Below are positions 7,407-15,120 of a stretch of DNA of 21,457 nt, in pieces; positions within the stretch are counted from its first letter, which is position 1; each line of letters begins with the position of its first letter. The notes under the pieces were generated by a model. The model saw nothing but the letters and a program-made list of their open reading frames with translations. It did no database searches and was not told where the DNA came from. Made by a program: the position numbers and the translations under genes. Origin of the DNA: Ruminococcaceae bacterium UBA5891 (lineage in GTDB: Bacteria > Bacillota > Clostridia > Oscillospirales > Acutalibacteraceae); assembly GCA_002431945.1 (NCBI GenBank), contig DJET01000046.1, positions 1-21,457 of the forward strand, in the 5' to 3' direction.

Positions 7407-7697
7407 AAAAGCTTTAATACCTGTAAAGCATTACGGAGATATTAAAGCTTTTGGTTTTTATTAAGCTATATGTGCCATATAGCTTAATACACTGTAAGAC
7501 TATACGAACGGGGATTCACAAGGGGAATCCCCTTGTGCCGTTTGTTGAGAGCGGAGATGTAATTTTATTAAAAACGCTGTTTGCTAAATCGTCCGCTCGA
7601 ACAGGAAGGTTCGGAAACCCGATCGGAAGGGTTTCCGACGGTTCTTTCCCCTATTTCTGTCCGTACAGAAATAGGGTGCCTGCGCGGCACGAGCGCA
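7407..7697. repeat. Cluster of six perfect hairpins in non-coding DNA
   Basis: No credible gene lies here. Consecutive inverted repeats are: 7407-7419/7440-7452 (13 bp, 20-base loop, with A and T tracts, terminator-like); 7459-7472/7476-7489 (14 bp, 3-base loop); 7517-7525/7529-7537 (9 bp), with an alternative exclusive pairing 7510-7516/7526-7532; 7612-7620/7629-7637 (9 bp); 7649-7660/7665-7676 (12 bp, 4-base loop); and 7681-7685/7693-7697 (5 bp). All arms pair without mismatch. The stretch reads like a mosaic of small palindromic mobile repeats; some could also act as terminators or as a structured RNA. Two open frames across it are by-products of the palindromes. Confidence 0.75.
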
Positions 7698-7727
7698 AGA
7701 GGATTTTATTCTTTTGAAAAGGAAAAA

Positions 7728-8014
7728 CGGATTGCCACAGCCGTTTACACGGCTTCGCAATGACTAAATAAACTTGTCATTCTGAGCGCATAGCGCGAAA
7801 GAATCCGTAATACCCTTTAAAAGGAAAGACGGATTGCTACACGCCTTACGGCGTTCGCAATGACGAGGGGGCGAGAGAACGGATTGCCACAGCCGTTTAC
7901 ACGGCTTCGCAATGACTAAATAACTTGTCATTCTGAGCGCATAGCGCGAAAGAATCCGTAATCTCCTTTAAAAGGAAAACGGATTGCCATACGCCTTACA
8001 GCGTTCACAATGAC
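7728..8014. repeat. Tandem composite REP-like array (A-B-A' units)
   Basis: Two roughly 150-bp composites lie in tandem. Each has an A unit (7728-7764; 7880-7915), a B unit beginning TTGTCATTCTGAGCGC (7774-7810; 7924-7960) and an A' unit (7830-7864; 7980-8014). A and A' run CGGATTG to CAATGAC; B runs GTCATT to AATCCG, so B has the ends of A in reverse. Internal arms differ but keep pairing: AGCCGT/ACGGCT in A, ACGCC/GGCGT in A', GCGC/GCGC in B. It resembles the dispersed GTCATTCTGAG-type repeats seen in many bacterial genomes. There are no unique equal-length spacers, so it is not CRISPR. Confidence 0.85.
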
Positions 8015-8037
8015 AACCTTTTGATATGCTAAACAAA

Positions 8038-8070
8038 AGACCGCCGATTTTATACGGCGGTCTCATTTTT
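8038..8070. terminator. Bidirectional terminator between convergent genes
   Basis: AGACCGCCG (8038-8046) pairs with CGGCGGTCT (8055-8063) around an 8-base A+T loop. It is followed by CATTTTTA on the + strand and by TTTTGTTTAG on the - strand. It lies about 30 bp beyond the end of the - strand alpha/beta hydrolase gene and separates it from the repeat region. Confidence 0.85.
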
Positions 8071-8092
8071 ATACAGATTATTCTGTTTGCGG

Positions 8093-9013
8093 TTATTTTT
8101 CTATAAAGCTTATTATATCCTTTATAACGTCCTCACGGCAGGAATCGTTGTGTATTTCGTGGCGGCAGTTATCGTATAATTTAAGGGTTACATCGGAAAG
8201 CCCGGCGCGGCACAGTCCTTCGTACACCTTAATAACGCCTTTGCCGTAGCTGCCAACGGGATCGTCGCTGCCCGAAATCAGAAGAACGGGTAAATCCTTC
8301 GGCATATTTTTAAACCAAGACGCCCTGTTTGCAAGGTAATTAAGCTTTACAAGGTCGTGCATTGCAGACGCCGTAAATTTAAAATTACAGTATTTGTCCG
8401 CCGCGTATTTTGAAACAATGTCTTTATCCGAGGTTACCCAATCAAAATCGGTTCCGCCGTCAAAGCGTTTGTTATATGTGCCGAAGGCAAGCTTGTTTAT
8501 AAGCTCGGAGCGGTGCTTTTCGCCGCAGAACAGCTTTATAATATCCGTTATCAAAAGGCCTGCGGGCGCCGCCGGATTGGGTCCGCCTGTACCGCAGATA
8601 ATAAATTTATCTATACTGCCGCCGTAGCTTTCGGCGGCAATTCTTGAAATAAACGAGCCCATAGAATGTCCCATAAGGTAAAGCGGTTTATCGGGGTACA
8701 GCTTTTTAACCGCGTCCTCAAACGCTTTTACATCGTTAACAAGATATTTCCAACCGTTTTTGTGGGCAATAAAGCCAAGCTCGCCGTCGTCCCGCGCGGT
8801 TTTTCCGTGACCTAAGTTATCATAGCCGCAGCAAACGTAACCTCTTTCGGCAACGGCGGAAAAAATATGGTCGTACCTGTTTATATATTCGCACATACCG
8901 TGCACAATATGAAATATGCCCTTAATTTCACCTTCGGGTATATATATAAGCCCCTTAAGGGTATGAATATTATCGGTACTGCCTATTTCTATGGATTTTA
9001 TTTCGTAAGACAT
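8093..9013 (-). CDS. Alpha/beta hydrolase, monoacylglycerol lipase-like (serine aminopeptidase S33 type)
   Basis: A 306-aa cytosolic alpha/beta hydrolase. The oxyanion segment HIVHGMCEY (36-44) and the Y-x-x-x-GHG motif YDNLGHGKT (64-72) are typical of the lysophospholipase/monoacylglycerol lipase branch. The nucleophile elbow is GHSMGS with Ser117. The acid is Asp250 or Asp251 in LLISGSDDPVG, and the base is His285 in CRHEI. Start ATG at 9011-9013 is preceded by GGAGGAAGGG on the - strand. It follows alr by 13 bp and is the last gene of the - strand cluster, ended by the terminator at 8038. Natural substrate unknown; an esterase or lipase acting on short or monoacyl esters is most likely. 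Confidence 0.9.
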   Translation of the reverse strand: MSYEIKSIEIGSTDNIHTLKGLIYIPEGEIKGIFHIVHGMCEYINRYDHIFSAVAERGYVCCGYDNLGHGKTARDDGELGFIAHKNGWKYLVNDVKAFEDAVKKLYPDKPLYLMGHSMGSFISRIAAESYGGSIDKFIICGTGGPNPAAPAGLLITDIIKLFCGEKHRSELINKLAFGTYNKRFDGGTDFDWVTSDKDIVSKYAADKYCNFKFTASAMHDLVKLNYLANRASWFKNMPKDLPVLLISGSDDPVGSYGKGVIKVYEGLCRAGLSDVTLKLYDNCRHEIHNDSCREDVIKDIISFIEK

Positions 9014-9026
9014 AGCCCTTCCTCCG

Positions 9027-10151
9027 TTAAACCGAGATCCTCGGAACTCTGTTTGTAATACCGCATACTATTTCGTAATTTATTGTGCCGCATTTTTCCG
9101 CCAATTCTTCAACCGGCAGCTCTTTGCCGAAAAGTATGACCTCGTCGCCCTGCTTTACGTTTTCAATACCGCTTATATCAACCGACATCTGATCCATACA
9201 TATTCTGCCTATAATATTTGCGCGGCGGCCGTGTATTATGACCTGACCTTTGCTTGAAAGCAGCCGCGGGTATCCGTCCGCATAGCCTGCCGTTACCGTG
9301 GCAACCGTCATATCATACGGTGCCTTAAAGGTTCTGCCGTAGCTTACGGTAGTTCCTTTTTTTATTTTTTTTACCATTGAAACAACCGATTTAACTGTCA
9401 TAACCGGCATAAAATCTTCCTTAAGCTTAAGCCCGTATGCAGGGGTAAGACCGTAAAGTATTATGCCTGGACGGCACATATCAAGGTGCTTTTCTTTATC
9501 AAGGCAAAGCGCGGCGGAATTGCAGCAATGGCATATTTTTGGCTTTAACCCCGCGTTTTCAAAGCCCTTAACGGCGGCTGTAAAACGGGCGTACTGCTCT
9601 GCGGTAAAGCCGTCTTCTTCTTCTTGGGTACGGTCGGAAACGGCAAAGTGGGTAAACATTCCGTCTAATATAAAGCCGGGCAAGCGCGCCGCGTTTACGG
9701 CAGCTGTAATGCCTGAAAGGCTGCTGTCGCGGCAGTCGAACCCTATTCTTCCCATACCGGTATCAATTTTAATGTGTATTTTAATTTTAAGCCCGTTTTT
9801 TACCGAAAAATCAGACAGCGCCGCCGCATACTCGGTTGAAAAAACGCATTGCGTTATATCGTTTTCATACAGCAGCGGCGCCGCCTCCACCGGCGTATAG
9901 CCCAAAATAAGCACGGGCTTTTTTATGCCGTATTCACGCAAAGCCAACGCCTCGCTTATATTTGAAACGGCGAATGCGTCTGCGCCGCATTTATCAAGCA
10001 CCGGTGCGATAAGCTCGGCCGAATGGCCGTAGCAATCCGCCTTAACAACCGCCATAATAAGCGCGCCGTCCGCTTCCTTTTTTATAATATTAAAATTATG
10101 TATCAGGGCGTTAATATCAATTTCCGCCCATGTTCTGTGAAGGAATTTCAA
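9027..10151 (-). CDS. alr: Alanine racemase
   Basis: A 374-aa PLP enzyme making D-alanine for peptidoglycan. The PLP lysine is Lys37 in AVVKADCYGHS (usual form KADAYGHG). Arg135 lies in IDTGMGRIGF and the second catalytic base is Tyr271 in VSYGRTFKAP. The C-terminal domain carries RICMDQMSVDI, GDEVILFG and a terminal ITNRVPRI. The start is TTG (10149-10151) with GGGTGG six bases upstream; no in-frame ATG lies nearby and the next residues FLHRTWAEIDINAL match the usual N-terminus. It follows the PF06541-type gene by 15 bp. Confidence 0.95.
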   Translation of the reverse strand: MKFLHRTWAEIDINALIHNFNIIKKEADGALIMAVVKADCYGHSAELIAPVLDKCGADAFAVSNISEALALREYGIKKPVLILGYTPVEAAPLLYENDITQCVFSTEYAAALSDFSVKNGLKIKIHIKIDTGMGRIGFDCRDSSLSGITAAVNAARLPGFILDGMFTHFAVSDRTQEEEDGFTAEQYARFTAAVKGFENAGLKPKICHCCNSAALCLDKEKHLDMCRPGIILYGLTPAYGLKLKEDFMPVMTVKSVVSMVKKIKKGTTVSYGRTFKAPYDMTVATVTAGYADGYPRLLSSKGQVIIHGRRANIIGRICMDQMSVDISGIENVKQGDEVILFGKELPVEELAEKCGTINYEIVCGITNRVPRISV

Positions 10152-10166
10152 AGCTATCCACCCGAA

Positions 10167-10562
10167 TTATTTGTATTTTGCCGTTAATTTGCTTTTTATC
10201 TTTCCTGCAAACGGTATACCCACAAGGCTTAAAAGCACCCAAAGGCAGGAATACGGCATACATATCTGACCTATAATATTCATAGGCATTTTACTGTAAT
10301 CCCAAACGTTCTTTTTTAAAATAATATTAAAAACAACGCCGAAAACAAATTCAACCGCGGTTATAAACGTGCTGCCTATAAGTCCTTTTATAAATATACC
10401 CGTTTTTTTAAATTTTTCGCTTATTCCGCCGAAAAACATAAAGCATATGCCGCCAGCTCCGAGCATTGACCAATGTGTATAGCCGCGCCATATAATTTCT
10501 ATAAGACCGTAGCCTACCGCGCCTATTGAAAAAAGCATAAACCGAGCTTTTCTTTCCTGCAT
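10167..10562 (-). CDS. Small membrane protein of the PF06541 (ABC_trans_CmpB / putative ABC transporter type IV) family
   Basis: A 131-aa protein with about four hydrophobic segments (roughly 8-25, 31-48, 57-80 and 93-118). The signature IEIIWRGYTHWSMLGAGGIC (21-40), ending in a Gly-Gly turn, is typical of the PF06541 putative ABC transporter permease family. That family name is historical and transport has not been shown to my knowledge. Start ATG at 10560-10562 with AGGGTGAT upstream. It lies between the zinc peptidase and alr genes in the same orientation; its function in this cluster is unknown. Confidence 0.75.
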   Translation of the reverse strand: MQERKARFMLFSIGAVGYGLIEIIWRGYTHWSMLGAGGICFMFFGGISEKFKKTGIFIKGLIGSTFITAVEFVFGVVFNIILKKNVWDYSKMPMNIIGQICMPYSCLWVLLSLVGIPFAGKIKSKLTAKYK

Positions 10563-10626
10563 TTTATCACCCTAACATATTATTGGTGATAAATAAAAAA
10601 GCTATACAGGTTTTTATATGGAAAGA

Positions 10627-11322
10627 CTAACGCCTTCTTTTGGTAATGGAAATAAGACGGATAAGCTGCGTTAAAGAAACAAGCAAGGCAGCGATATATG
10701 TCATAGCAGCCGCCGAAAGAACCCTGCGCACCGCTTTTTTCTCGTTCCCATCGTTTATAAGTCCGGCGCTTTCAAGGGTTGTCAGAGCGCGGCGGGAAGC
10801 GTTAAATTCTATCGGAAGCGTTAAAAGCTGAAAAATAAGAGCGGCGCAAAAGAATATAACGCCTAACTTTACAAGCAAATGAAAATTAAATATAAAGCCT
10901 ATAACAAGCAGCGGCAGCGACAGCTGCGAGCCTAAGTTGCAGACAGGAAGAATGACCGAGCGCGCTTTAATGGGCATATAACCGCTTGCGTACTGAACGG
11001 CATGACCCGCCTCGTGCGCGGCAACGCCGACTGCGGAAAGGTTGTACGCACCGTAAACCGAATCGGAAAGGCGGATAACGTTAGTCCTCGGATCATAGTG
11101 ATCGGTAAGATTGCCCGAAACACGTTCGATTTTTACATTGCAGATCCCGTTAGCCTCAAGCACACGCCTTGCCGCGTCCGCTCCGCTTAAGGAAGAGTGA
11201 AACGCGCTGTATTTTGAAAATGCCGATTTAACCCTTATCTGCGACCAAAGCGTTATTATAAGCGCCGGAACAACAAGGTAAAGATAAAGCGAATCTATAC
11301 CGTAGTAATAAAAATCACCCAT
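10627..11322 (-). CDS. yugP: Zinc metallopeptidase, YugP type (PF04298)
   Basis: A 231-aa membrane-anchored protease. A hydrophobic N-terminal segment (about 11-27) is followed by a soluble part, then the zinc motif AAHEAGHAVQ with His103, Glu104 and His107. Two further hydrophobic segments follow (about 132-170), and Glu172 in PIEFNASRRAL is a likely third ligand. The C-terminus has another transmembrane stretch (about 203-224). This is the layout of YugP/Zn_peptidase_2 proteins, whose substrates are not established. Start ATG at 11320-11322 with a GGAG about 10 bases upstream. It lies 22 bp after ychF in the same direction. Confidence 0.9.
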   Translation of the reverse strand: MGDFYYYGIDSLYLYLVVPALIITLWSQIRVKSAFSKYSAFHSSLSGADAARRVLEANGICNVKIERVSGNLTDHYDPRTNVIRLSDSVYGAYNLSAVGVAAHEAGHAVQYASGYMPIKARSVILPVCNLGSQLSLPLLVIGFIFNFHLLVKLGVIFFCAALIFQLLTLPIEFNASRRALTTLESAGLINDGNEKKAVRRVLSAAAMTYIAALLVSLTQLIRLISITKRRR

Positions 11323-11344
11323 AAAAAATCAACTCCGAAAAAAA

Positions 11345-12448
11345 TCAAACATTAAAGCGGAAGAGAACAATGTCTCCGTCCTGCATAACATATTCCTTTC
11401 CCTCGCTCCTTACAAGTCCCTTTTCTTTTGCAGCGGTCATACTGCCGCCGCAGGTGTTTATAAATTCGTCGTAGCCTATAACCTCCGCTCTTATAAAGCC
11501 GCGCTCAAAATCGGAATGTATTTTGCCCGCCGCCTGCGGAGCCTTGGTGCCGCGCTTAATAGTCCATGCTCTAACTTCGGGCTTTCCAGCAGTAAGGTAG
11601 GAAATAAGACCTAACAGGCTATAACATTTTTGTATCATACGGTCAAGCCCCGAACGCTCAAGTCCCAGCTCTTCAAGAAACATAACCTTTTCTTCATCGT
11701 CAAGACCTGAAATTTCCGCCTCAAGCGCCGCGCATATAGGAAGAATCTCCGCTTTTTCGCGTTCGGCAATTTCCTTAACGGCATTATAGTTTTTGTTTGC
11801 TTCAATTCCGCCGGAAAAATCCTCTTCGCTCATATTGCAGGCGTAAATTACCGGCTTTGCCGAAAGCAGCGCCGTGGTATCAAGCACATTTTGCTCGGCT
11901 TCGTCGTTAATTTCAACCGAGCGCGCGGGAAGCCCTTTTTCAAGGTGCTCTATAAGCCTTTTTAAAAAATCAACCTCGCCTTGCAGCGATTTATCGCCCT
12001 TAAGCGCCTTTGCGGCTTTATCAAGACGGCGCTGAGCCGTTTCAATATCCGAAAAAATAAGTTCTAAATTTATTGTTTCAATATCGCGCGCAGGATCGAC
12101 CGAGCCTTCTACATGGATAATATCGTCGCTTTCAAAGCAGCGCACAACGTGAACTATCGCGTCCACCTCGCGTATGTTGGAAAGGAACTTATTGCCGAGT
12201 CCCTCGCCCTTTGAAGCGCCCTTTACAAGACCTGCAATATCAACAAATTCAATAACCGCAGGGGTGAATTTATCGGGCTTATATATTTCTGCCAACTTTT
12301 CAAGCCTTTCGTCCGGTACGCTTACCATACCCACGTTAGGCTCTATTGTGCAGAACGGGTAATTGGCGGACTGTGCGCCGGCATTTGTTATTGCGTTAAA
12401 CAGGGTTGATTTGCCTACATTCGGCAACCCTACCATTCCTAATTTCAT
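11345..12448 (-). CDS. ychF: Obg-like ATPase YchF
   Basis: A 367-aa P-loop protein of the TRAFAC class that prefers ATP and associates with ribosomes. The Walker A is GLPNVGKS (7-14), with switch/Walker B FVDIAGLVKGASKGEGLGNK, a coiled helical insert, and a C-terminal TGS domain ending RSEGKEYVMQDGDIVLFRF. The NKxD equivalent is in the altered NMSE form usual for YchF. Start ATG at 12446-12448; AAGGAGAT lies about 12 bases upstream. Only 54 bp separate it from the integrase stop codon, so the mobile element is inserted immediately upstream and may have replaced or pushed away the original promoter. It heads the - strand housekeeping cluster. Confidence 0.96.
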   Translation of the reverse strand: MKLGMVGLPNVGKSTLFNAITNAGAQSANYPFCTIEPNVGMVSVPDERLEKLAEIYKPDKFTPAVIEFVDIAGLVKGASKGEGLGNKFLSNIREVDAIVHVVRCFESDDIIHVEGSVDPARDIETINLELIFSDIETAQRRLDKAAKALKGDKSLQGEVDFLKRLIEHLEKGLPARSVEINDEAEQNVLDTTALLSAKPVIYACNMSEEDFSGGIEANKNYNAVKEIAEREKAEILPICAALEAEISGLDDEEKVMFLEELGLERSGLDRMIQKCYSLLGLISYLTAGKPEVRAWTIKRGTKAPQAAGKIHSDFERGFIRAEVIGYDEFINTCGGSMTAAKEKGLVRSEGKEYVMQDGDIVLFRFNV

Positions 12449-12502
12449 TTATTCCCATATCTCCTTATTTTATTAGTGTTTGGGGCGTTTTTATTTGCCC
12501 AA

Positions 12503-13705
12503 CTACACCATTTCTACACCATTTTGCAGAAATGAATAGTTTTCAAATTGATGAACGGCGTTTACAAAAGAATCCTCGGTCACATGCACATATCTGTCCA
12601 TAGTCATTTGAAGACTTGAATGCCCCAAAAGCCTTTGTAAAACCTTCGGCTGCATACCGCTTTCTATCGCCCGTGTTGCGTATGTATGGCGTAAAGCGTG
12701 CATACAAAAGCGTTTAATTCCTGCCTCGTCACACAATTTGTACAGATGTGTGTCATACGAGCTGTTTTTTGCAGGTTCGCCCGTTCTCCAATTTATAAAT
12801 ACAAGGTCTTTCATTTCAAGAAAAGATTTCGCCCCGGTATGCCTGTCAATAAACTCCAATGTCTGCGAAAGTGTTTCGGAGGTCTTGCGAGTTTTTGCGG
12901 TCTTGTAAATATCCTTTAGAATTTTGTAAGCTTTATCGGTTAACGGAATAGTGCGGTAGCTTTGCGGTGTTTTCGGCGGTCCTGCTCTCCAACAGCCTTG
13001 ACCGTGCCTGTATTCTAAAGTTTTATTAACGGTTAAAGTCCGCTTTTTCCAATCGATAGCGTCCCATGTCAGACCGATCAATTCGCCCGTGCGAAGTCCT
13101 GTTTCGAGAATAAGTGAATATTGCGCATAATTGTGAGAGCGTTTTGCGGCTTCTAAAAATTTCTGCTGTTCGCTTATTGTAAGATATTTAATATCGTTTA
13201 CTTCCCGTACAGGTTTGGTGTACCTTACGCCGTTCATAGGGTGCTTTTCAATCATATCGTTCATCAATGCGGATTTAAGCATAGTTCCCATACAAATATA
13301 AGTTTGCCTTATTGTCGAGCCTGCGTAATCGCTATCCATTTTGTTTAATACCAATTTGCAGTGCATAGGCTTAACATCTGATAAAAGCATTTTGCCGATA
13401 ACGGGCTGTATATTGAATTTATACCGTTCACTGTAATTTCTTACGGTATTTGGGGCTAAATCACCCACAATATTGTTTATCCAATATTCAAACCATTCAT
13501 CAACGGTCATGCTTGACGGGGCAAAAATATTGCCGTGCTTATCTGCATATTTTGAGTCCTCTAACCAGTTGCGAGCTTCCGGAAGAAGCGAAAAACATTT
13601 TTCGTGCCTTTTACCTGTTCTGTCAACAAATCTTGCGGTATATAATCCGTCCTTTCTTTGGCAAATACCTTTTCCTATTTCTTTTCCTTTAAGGTTTTTA
13701 CCCAT
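12503..13705 (-). CDS. int: Tyrosine-type site-specific integrase (Tn916 Int-like)
   Basis: A 400-aa tyrosine recombinase. Residues about 10-55 look like the AP2-like arm-binding domain of Tn916-type integrases (KDGLYTARFVDRTGKRHEKC). Residues 66-165 form the core-binding SAM-like domain. The catalytic set is complete: Arg205 (TGLRTGEL), a likely Lys245, His336 and Arg339 (HALRHTYATR), His362 (LLGHSS) and nucleophile Tyr372 (MDRYVHV). Start ATG at 13703-13705 with AAAGGAG eight bases upstream. The gene is terminal in the element, with its stop close to the presumed attachment site before ychF. The last codons contain a direct repeat (TACACCATTT twice on the + strand at 12504-12526). Confidence 0.96.
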   Translation of the reverse strand: MGKNLKGKEIGKGICQRKDGLYTARFVDRTGKRHEKCFSLLPEARNWLEDSKYADKHGNIFAPSSMTVDEWFEYWINNIVGDLAPNTVRNYSERYKFNIQPVIGKMLLSDVKPMHCKLVLNKMDSDYAGSTIRQTYICMGTMLKSALMNDMIEKHPMNGVRYTKPVREVNDIKYLTISEQQKFLEAAKRSHNYAQYSLILETGLRTGELIGLTWDAIDWKKRTLTVNKTLEYRHGQGCWRAGPPKTPQSYRTIPLTDKAYKILKDIYKTAKTRKTSETLSQTLEFIDRHTGAKSFLEMKDLVFINWRTGEPAKNSSYDTHLYKLCDEAGIKRFCMHALRHTYATRAIESGMQPKVLQRLLGHSSLQMTMDRYVHVTEDSFVNAVHQFENYSFLQNGVEMV

Positions 13706-13735
13706 TATATCAACTCCTTTTCACAATCAGAAAAA

Positions 13736-13783
13736 GAGCCAATGCAACTATTATATTATAGCGCATTAGCTCCATATTTTCAA
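13736..13783 (-). promoter_or_regulatory. Promoter and inverted repeat upstream of int
   Basis: Read on the - strand, TTGAAA (13783-13778) and TATAAT (13760-13755) are 17 bp apart, a near-consensus promoter about 50 bp upstream of the int ATG. An inverted repeat of 10-base arms with one mismatch, GAGCCAATGC (13736-13745) and GCATTAGCTC (13763-13772), lies across the -10 box and the spacer. It is placed to act as an operator or as an Xis/Int arm site. No factor can be named. Confidence 0.65.
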
Positions 13784-13812
13784 TATAAAACTATATTTAT
13801 ATTATTATCTTG

Positions 13813-14013
13813 CTAAATAACAAGTTTGTTACTTAAAAATTGCTCAAATTCTTTGCGCTTTACTAATTTTTTAGTGCCGACATATAAAACAAACGGGCAA
13901 TTAGGTTTTTTCAGTAATTCTTCAATTTTATTTATTCCAACATTACTGTATTCGGCGGCTTCCCTTATTGTTAAAGTGGTTTTTAAATAAATCGGTACTT
14001 TTTCATAATTCAT
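13813..14013 (-). CDS. xis: Excisionase-like small DNA-binding protein (Tn916 Xis type)
   Basis: A 66-aa protein beginning MNYEKVPIYLKTTLTIREAA and containing a MerR/Xis-like winged helix: LTIREAAEYSNVGINKIEEL (13-32), then KLVKRKEFEQFL. This is the usual form of the Tn916-family excisionase that bends the element ends and directs excision by Int. Position directly upstream of int in the same direction supports the assignment. Start ATG at 14011-14013; GAGAGGTG lies about 10-12 bases upstream. The int gene has its own promoter between the two. Confidence 0.85.
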   Translation of the reverse strand: MNYEKVPIYLKTTLTIREAAEYSNVGINKIEELLKKPNCPFVLYVGTKKLVKRKEFEQFLSNKLVI

Positions 14014-14049
14014 TCTTATTTTTCACCTCTCGCTTAATAGGTTTGTAAT

Positions 14050-15018
14050 TTAAAAAGGTAAATCCCCATAATCTTCAATTTCAATAAACGCGTTGTCAAA
14101 ATACTCTTTTATTGATGAATATTCCGTTATTTTACCGTCTTTATCATATATAACAACTCTATGTATTCTCCGTAGAAATGCTTCCCAAGTTTCAGTATCT
14201 TCTTTTTGTATTTCCCTGTATTGCTTTTCCAAAGCCCAATTTGAGATAATATAAACTTTGTTATAGCAGGCGTATTTATTTGTGTATCGGCTCGGAAGTT
14301 CAATAGGATAAATATCGCAAAACATCAGCATTTCTTTAATAGGAAGTGATGAACGAAATTCGTCAAAGGCAATTACGGGTTGACCGTTGTAGTTATCAAA
14401 GGGATGTTTATAGTCGGTAACCCTATATACATTTGAATAACCGTTATTTTCCAATACCCCTCTTGTTTTGCCCGTACCCGTTGCACCGCTTATATAAATA
14501 ACCTCTAAATTCAATCTGACTGTATCTTTGTATTTTTCAGTAAGCAAAATCATTCTGATTTTTTCGAGTTTATCAATTTGAAGAATATAATCTTGGTTTT
14601 GTGCAAGTATTTCCGCATTTGTCAGTCCGTCTGCTATCATTTGGTAGAGTTCGGATAAATCGTGCCTTATGCCTTTGCTGTCGGGCGGGCAAGTTCCGTA
14701 TTCTTCAAAAGTTCCCTCAATAACTTTTTCTTGCTTTGATAAATCGTTCGCCCATTTGCCGGATTTTTTAATGTAATTTACATTTTCGCTTGCAGTTCCA
14801 ATGCACTTTTCAATATGACTTTCGGGAAAGTATCGTTTAATCATAGAAAAGCGTACACGAGAGGAAAACACAACAAATATATGTGTATGGTGCATACTGC
14901 CTTGTTCATCTGCCATACAGGCGTAAACTAATGTTTTAAAATTTATTTTTAACACTTCAAATATCTTTTGATGTGTCCACCCTTTATCAATAGGGTTATT
15001 GATAGTTAATTGATACAT
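14050..15018 (-). CDS. rep: CRESS-type rolling-circle Rep: HUH endonuclease plus superfamily 3 helicase
   Basis: About 322 aa. Motif positions count from the TTG at 15021. The HUH nickase has motif I LTINNP (5-10), motif II HHTHIFVVF with His45/His47, and motif III YIKK with catalytic Tyr83 and Lys86. The superfamily 3 helicase has Walker A GATGTGKT (179-186), Walker B VIAFDE (216-221), motif C with Asn261 (YIISN) and a likely arginine finger near 285. This order is that of circovirus/geminivirus Reps and bacterial pCRESS plasmids (Pfam Rep_2 plus RNA_helicase in mobilizable elements). It should nick and rejoin one strand at the hairpin 15124-15151 and unwind DNA for replication or transfer. 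Start: ATG at 15018 or TTG at 15021 lack a close ribosome binding site. A good AGAGGGTGAT (15043-15052) points instead to an ATA codon at 15039. Confidence 0.92.
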   Translation of the reverse strand: MYQLTINNPIDKGWTHQKIFEVLKINFKTLVYACMADEQGSMHHTHIFVVFSSRVRFSMIKRYFPESHIEKCIGTASENVNYIKKSGKWANDLSKQEKVIEGTFEEYGTCPPDSKGIRHDLSELYQMIADGLTNAEILAQNQDYILQIDKLEKIRMILLTEKYKDTVRLNLEVIYISGATGTGKTRGVLENNGYSNVYRVTDYKHPFDNYNGQPVIAFDEFRSSLPIKEMLMFCDIYPIELPSRYTNKYACYNKVYIISNWALEKQYREIQKEDTETWEAFLRRIHRVVIYDKDGKITEYSSIKEYFDNAFIEIEDYGDLPF

Positions 15019-15053
15019 CAAAGCTTGTGTATCCGTTATAAAATCACCCTCTT

Positions 15054-15082
15054 ATGTTAATTTTGTGCAGAGGTATGCACAA
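15054..15082 (-). promoter_or_regulatory. Possible rep promoter with inverted repeat
   Basis: On the - strand, TTGTGC (15082-15077) and TAACAT (15059-15054) are 17 bp apart, a weak promoter match just upstream of rep. TTGTGCA (15063-15069) and TGCACAA (15076-15082) form a 7-bp inverted repeat that fills most of the spacer and the -35 box. It resembles half of the GTGCAAGG motifs in the origin next to it, so autoregulation by Rep is possible. This is inference. Confidence 0.35.
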
Positions 15083-15120
15083 GGCTACAACCCTTTAAAT
15101 ATGCGGCTTTTAAGCGGTTT

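Noticed and set aside
7451..7763. Two overlapping open frames (about 88 and 60 codons) in the palindrome cluster
   Set aside because: They run through perfect inverted repeats and REP-like units, have no ribosome binding site, and the peptides look like translated repeats.
7728..8014. CRISPR array
   Set aside because: Units alternate between two types and orientations, the intervals are short and not unique spacers of equal length, and no cas genes are near.
9463..9900. Open frame of 145 codons on the + strand opposite alr
   Set aside because: Alr is complete and unmistakable on the - strand; the opposite frame has no ribosome binding site and only reflects codon bias.
12476..12502. Intrinsic terminator between int and ychF
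   Set aside because: TTGGGGC...GCCCAA gives an imperfect stem with no T tract on either strand at the correct side.
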